64,000 nt of DNA, taken from NCBI RefSeq assembly GCF_037975245.1, contig NC_092561.1, forward strand, positions 20,333,508 through 20,397,507, in the 5' to 3' direction. Numbering within the stretch: the first letter of the stretch is position 1; every line of letters starts with the position of its first letter. The notes beneath the pieces were generated by a model, which saw only the letters and a program-made list of their open reading frames with translations, was not told the DNA's origin and made no database searches. A program made the position numbers and the translations under genes. This stretch comes from Apostichopus japonicus (taxonomy: Eukaryota; Echinodermata; Holothuroidea; Aspidochirotida; Stichopodidae). Of this stretch, positions 58,680-64,000 are shown piece by piece.

Positions 58680-59116
58680 AAAGCATGGCTTGTTGTAGCA
58701 ACACAGGCTCGTTCACATGTAAGAGTAATAACGATGGCGACATAAAATGAATAAGAAAAATAAGTAGAAGTAACAACAATGGCTTTGAAGTTGAATTGCG
58801 TGAGATAGGGGCTGATGAACTGGATTTAATGCTTTTCAATGCAAGCTTCCATCCCGCGCGTCTTAGAAATAGATATTGGCTGATCCCCTCATTTCGTCTT
58901 TAAATTTAGCTTTTTCATTGCTGGAGTTTTATGTAATCGATCGAGTTTCCGCATTTTGTAGTTAAGTTATATTTCCAGAAGATATCAACATATATTATTT
59001 TCTCCATTACAATGTATGGCTATCGAGATATTTTTGAATGGGAATTTCCCGTAGAGTTGCTAAGGCATGGCTTGTTGTAGCAACACAGGCTCGTTCACAT
59101 GCTAGAGTAATAACGC
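58680..59116 (+). repeat. Pair of 52-bp direct repeats, 383 bp apart
   Basis: GCATGGCTTGTTGTAGCAAC then ACAGGCTCGTTCACATG occurs at about 58683-58735 and 59066-59116, with four differences. Part of it (GAACGAGCCTG, the complement of CAGGCTCGTTC) occurs again inverted at 59170-59180. It lies upstream of DZANK1. Confidence 0.85.
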
Positions 59117-59119
59117 AAA

Positions 59120-60300
59120 GTCTCCCCGTGAAACAAGACTGTATTTGAACCATTTAAATTCATACGTTGCGAACGAGCCTGGAAGTGAACATTCTTCTGC
59201 TGTTCGCTTTAGCCTACCTATGCAACGCACTTCAACACATTATCTCGAGATTTAAACCTCATATAGTCTTACTAAATTACACAAGACGCACTGAAGGTAC
59301 TACTCTTCGTACAAAAAAATATTGCTTGAATATTATTGTGATATAAAGAGTTCTTTTTAGAACCAATTCCGAAGAAGAGGAGTCGCCGAAATAAAGTGCT
59401 TTCGATATAGCCTAGGCCTATGCTAAATTAGTCTTACTTAGGCATGCTTTAGTGTAACGTTAGGCTTCCAGGTAAAACTTACTGTAATGTGCTAACGCTG
59501 TGAGGCCTCCCATAGGCTGTAGCTGTCTTTGGTATTGGCTGTAGCCATGGTAGGCCTATAACCAATGTTAAGGCCTATCTTATACCCCAACATAAGATTG
59601 CAGTTTGTTTAGCTTTGTGTCGTTGATACAGCACAGTCGGTAGACTGTTGTGCAGTAGCCTAGGTATTATATTAATATAAAGGTGGCAGACGTGAAGCCT
59701 CCTTTTTACTTGACAGCTTTAGTTTAACACAGTAACGTTCTTAACGGTCTTTAGGCTTAGGCTAGTTTCACTTACGTTAACTAGTATAGCTTTAGGCCAA
59801 AAAAGGCCTGTATGCGTTACCTTACCATGTTTACTAAAAATACTAAATAAAAATACTCATGCATAAACTGAAGGCTAAGCATAATCACCTACTGTACTAT
59901 AGGCCTACAGTAGCATAAATGTATTATAAGTTCTACCTCTGGCCTACCACATTTTAAATGGCATAAGTTTAGCCGTGGCAATCGCAGGATTTGTAGGTTG
60001 TAGAAAAAAGTGTGAATAACAAGGCAAAGTCAGCATATTCATTATAATACTTTTAATAGGAATAATTGATTGAACAATCATACTGTTGATTTTTATTATG
60101 AAAATCTTAAGCCTATACTGAGGTCCCACTTGGCTAATATTAATAAACTCAAAATCAATGCTATCATCCAAATAGCCTAGCCCTTTATGTTATGCAAAAT
60201 GTGTATATCTATAGGCCTAGTTCTTCCGTCACTGTCATATAGTGAATTGCATGTATCAAAATTTTTAGTTTGAATTCAGTTTGCTCTCTTTCCTTCAAAG
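59120..60300 (+). promoter_or_regulatory. Probable 5' flank and 5'UTR intron of DZANK1
   Basis: No ORF of note. An acceptor (CTCTTTCCTTCAAAG) ends at 60300, six bases before the DZANK1 ATG, so a non-coding first exon is expected upstream. A donor-like CCAG|GTAAAA near 59469 is one candidate. No TATA box or start site can be assigned. Confidence 0.4.
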
Positions 60301-60306
60301 AACAAA

Positions 60307-63300
60307 ATGCCATCAGCTGGTGCGGTCTCAGCGCCGTCTATTTTACCACTTCGGATTCCTAGAGCTGGGACAACATCCAATCAGATTGATACCAACACCT
60401 TGGTTGAGATCAAATCAGGTAATCTTATAACTTGAATGAATTTCATGAAGCATTAATGACATGGGACTCAAATTAAAAACATTGCACAAGTGTAAAGGAT
60501 GAATTTTGCCACAAAGTTAGTTTAAAAGATATGTTGTATATAGTGCAGTTTGTATAGCATTCCATCTCACTACTTCTTTCATACTCACAAAATGACCTTC
60601 TGAAAGTAACCCTCTGAGGCTCATCAATAGAAATAGCTGGACTACTAAGTATAATACAGAGACGACCAGTATGTCAGTTTCTCAGGTGTAACACAAAACT
60701 CAATATTAGTAAATGGTGTTGAATGTCAACCAACAGTGTTCTGTTGTTGTTGTTATGAAGCAAACAGAACATGTTTTGGTTGAGCTACAAGAATTTCTAA
60801 ACAATAGATTAATATTAAAGTTGTGTTATGCATACCATAATGAAAGACAGACAAACCAATTGCCTATCCTGATGGCCTAACCTTTTGGACAGAGGAGACG
60901 TTGACATCATTATCAGCTTAGGCTTAAAGGGGCATTCCAGAGGCTAATATATTGTAAAGTTGAGCATAGATCTTGACATTGAAACAAACTAGCTCTTGAA
61001 ACATTACTGGCACTCCATAGCCTTCTCTTTTTTCTTTGAATATGACATATCAAGCCAAAAATGTACCTATGGTCATCCTTTAAGTTATGCACTTATGGGT
61101 TGAAACTCATAACTTTCATTAGTGAGAAGTGGTCAGCTAAATTCATTATATCAGCAATCTTAGAAGGTCTACCAAAGTTCGCATTTGTCCTACGAGCTGC
61201 TTAATCAAATAGTCCAGCTTGCCGTCAGTATGACTTTTAAGGTTGCCATTCAAAATTCAGAGTATACGACAGCCTACTCTGCATGTACCATTTGGCCACT
61301 TGGAACGTAACATCGAAAGGGAAATCAAGTTTTTCTAATTTAACTTCAATGAATTTAGAAAGCTGTTTGATCCAAATATTTCCAATATTCTTTTTTGTTG
61401 TCCTATATGGGACATATGGACCATGGTTGTACTCAGAACATTTATAAATTACATAAATTTTCATATTTTTTCCAACAGAGACGCCAGGAGCTGTCATTTA
61501 CTTCACATCAAACGGTCAAAAACCCAATCCATATGTCAGAAACAGCAAAACAACGATCAAGTACAAAGGACCATTTTTACTTAATGATGGCAAGAGGGCT
61601 ATTAAAGCTATGGCCATTTCAAGGTAGGAGATATAATCTATCTATATCTATCTATATATGACAGATATTGACAAAATAAAAAATTCCTTACATTATTAGC
61701 CCTCTACCTTTCATATCTGTCTGTCCTTTTGGCATTCATACTATAGAGATGGACGCAGGGAGAGTATGGTTGTGAGTAAGACATTTCTGGTGGAGTGGGC
61801 AGAACCAGAGGCTTCAGATGAACGTGATGACGACGAGCAAAGCTTCATTATGGAGGAGCGCCGGCCGAGAAGTTCACTTAGGGTGAGCATGTTTACATTT
61901 CTTAATCCCTACCTATACATTTACTTGCTTCTTGCAGTGCTTGCATCTCAGCTTGTAACCTCTGTGAGTAGCCTTTCATATAGTATAGACAGTAAAAACA
62001 TATGGTGCAGATGCCATGAAGAATTTTTCCTCACCCATTCACTTGCAAGTTTAATCCAGGTTACCCTAACACTGTCAGATGATCTTAAAGTTTCTGGATG
62101 CCTTGGTTGGCTCAAATTGATATTTAACTTCACATCATCCATGATGCACTGTCAAATTACTCCAGTGTTCTAAAAAGTATTAATATAGTAGAGATTTATT
62201 CAACCTTTAAACGCTTCAAAATTATGTAGGTCTCTGACCTGCAATTTCACTTGGCATATATTATCTGCAGGTAGAACCATGTATAGCGGAGATGCATTTG
62301 ACATTTGACATTTGGTAATTTCTTATTATTCTTTTTATTTTATTTTATTTTTTTAAACTAATCTATAAGCTTCTGTTTATTTCTGATACAGCGGTCCTTT
62401 GCTGATGTAGAGGATGTCGTCGATGCTACAAGATCATCGAATGCCTTAGCTTTGGCTAGCACTTATGTAAGACATACAATTCTCCACTAACAAACTCTGG
62501 AATTTTTAATCAATTTAAACGTACTCTATCAATTTGATTGGGCTGTGAATTGTTTTACAATACTGTTGTGTCACAGAACTTGCATATATTCCTTTGTATG
62601 TTATTCATGCAGTTATCCAGTTTGGCAGTTTCAAGAAACTTTTTTGCAAAAATAGCTCAACTAGCTAGCATTCCACAGAACCATTAAATCATCTCTAGAG
62701 ACTTCCTACTTCATAACTTTCCCATTTCAATTGATTTGTATAAATGATATGAGCAGTATAAGCTGCTATTTAACAGTCTGTGATATTACGGTAGTGAAGG
62801 TTCCCATAGACACACATTTGTGCACATACTGTACACCATGGTGGCTAGGATCATACAACTAAATACCCTGTGACTGAAAGTTTGGCCCTGTTACTGCTTG
62901 ACCTTTTGACCTGTGTTGTGCAATATACCTCCTCCAAGGTGTAAAGTCTCTGAATACGAAGCGCATTGTCAAACAAAGGTTATAAATGTTAACGCCTGAC
63001 TGTTGTATATATATCATTTCATGTTCAGCCATCTTTGAGAAGCTCTGTTCCCTCGATGCCTTACTCAGCCTGGGGATCCCAGCCTGTTAGGAGTATGCAG
63101 ACATCTCCAGACTATCTCTTTCAGTGAGTGACTCAATCCAATATTAATTGACTTAAATGTCCCTTTCAAGATCAGTATGATTGTCACACACATATATCCA
63201 ACAGGATTTAATAGGACACCTTGCAAACCTACGGTACAAGGTTCGTGGGAGATTAAATGTTCCTGCAGTAATTCACCATGGCAACAATAAAATGAATTAT

Positions 63301-63878
63301 AAAAGGAAAAAAAGGGTTGCCAAAAAAAATATATATATGAAATGACCAAAGAGATGATGAATCCCCCAGCCTCCCCCCCCCCCCCCTCTCTCACATAAAA
63401 ACAGCCAGCAAAATTGAGCAAAAGAGTTCCGACTTTTCTTTATTTGAAACTACCTTTATGTATTCAGGATGTTCGGTTGTCTGCTGATGATAGTAATAAA
63501 TTACCTGTACAGTATTACTGCCTATACATGTCTGCAGGAAATTCAGCAAGGTTTTCCAATCCTAATATGTCAAAGTTTAATTAATTTATCTCCCAGCAGC
63601 GCTAAAGTACAATAAGTGACAAAGCTGGATTATCTATATCAGTGTTATGAGATGTTATAACAGTTAACACCAAATTCTACTTACTCAAGTGGAAAACATG
63701 AGTTTGCAGGTATTTGCCCAGCTATAAGAAACTTAACTTGTACATTCAATCTAACAGGGATGGTATTACTGAGTTTTAAACTTTCTTTTTTTACCCTGTC
63801 AGCTATCACATGCATGAGGGGAAGCCAATGCCTCAACAGCCACCAGTCCAGAGAGCCCCTGCACCGGTAACAGTCAAT
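60307..63878 (+). CDS. DZANK1: DZANK1 (double zinc ribbon and ankyrin repeat protein), N-terminal exons
   Basis: Six coding exons: 60307-60418, 61479-61623, 61747-61882, 62392-62466, 63029-63123 and 63803-63878, phases 1, 2, 0, 0, 2, 0, giving 213 codons before the window ends. The start MPSAGAVSAPSILPLRIPRA, then DTNTLVEIKS and ETPGAVIYFTSNGQKP with IKYKGPFLLNDGKRAIKAMA, matches the N-terminal region of vertebrate DZANK1. That region is a chitobiase-C-like beta-sandwich that precedes the zinc ribbons and ankyrin repeats, which must lie beyond the window. DZANK1 has been linked to ciliary and photoreceptor transport; the role here is inferred from orthology. Exons four to six are serine/proline-rich and weakly conserved, so they are less certain than the first three. 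Confidence 0.88.
63365..63384 (+). repeat. Poly-C tract in a DZANK1 intron
   Basis: A run of C of about 14 bp. Similar G or C homopolymers occur at 24748, 36710, 37240, 49690, 50339, 53562, 55070, 56940, 57476, 57527 and 58026. Many lie at or beside mobile-element ends. Confidence 0.85.
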
Positions 63879-64000
63879 GTAAGCCTTGTATATGCTTAAT
63901 GCATATATATATCTTTGGTTACATTTTGATGCAAGTGAAATAACGTTTTATAAGAAAATGCACCTGAAAATTAGGCTAATTGTGTGTCACAGCTTGGACA

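Overview
The window looks like animal nuclear DNA: many short exons with GT-AG introns, AT-rich introns, microsatellites, LINE, SINE and MITE debris. Two genes are recognisable orthologues of animal genes (UTP20 and DZANK1). The mix of LINE families, tRNA-headed SINEs, a death-effector-domain (DED) protein and LRR genes suggests a marine invertebrate deuterostome, perhaps an echinoderm such as a sea cucumber. The species is an inference and cannot be fixed from this sequence alone.

Positions 1-34.2 kb (+ strand) carry the 3' four fifths of UTP20, the large HEAT-repeat scaffold of the small-subunit processome. I placed 40 exons whose phases chain almost without exception. They encode about 2,230 residues up to a TGA at 32954-32956, followed by a 3'UTR with AATAAA at 34154-34159. 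Its introns hold tRNA-derived SINEs, a foldback element family, a TTAA-flanked MITE and several tandem arrays. Two arrays are degenerate copies of the exon 3' end plus its splice donor.

Positions 34.2-38.6 kb are intergenic: diverged duplicated sequence, a 150-bp polypurine tract and nested small inverted-repeat elements. Positions 38657-40318 (+) hold a large exon of an F-box/leucine-rich-repeat (FBXL-like) gene whose first exon was not found.

Positions 41.1-51.0 kb form a duplicated district. Blocks between 41.1 and 46.6 kb recur between 48.4 and 51.0 kb. Comparing the copies shows three LINE insertions, present in the first and absent from the second: a decayed L1/Tx1-like element, an RTE-like 3' fragment with an 11-bp target-site duplication, and a CR1/L2-like 3' fragment ending in a 360-bp (ATGT)n tail. 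Between the copies, on the minus strand, is an LRR transmembrane receptor (442 aa, two exons) with a relic of a second LRR gene in its intron.

Positions 52.7-56.0 kb (minus) hold a three-exon gene for a 369-aa protein with one DED, assembled here from splice signals. Positions 56-60.3 kb are intergenic, with a 65-bp near-perfect palindrome, a 407-bp hAT-like MITE and a 52-bp direct repeat pair. From 60307 (+) the first six coding exons of DZANK1 (213 codons) run to the window edge.

The genes do not form a functional unit: a ribosome-assembly gene, a likely ubiquitin-ligase adaptor, a surface receptor, a DED adaptor and a DZANK1 orthologue are simply neighbours.
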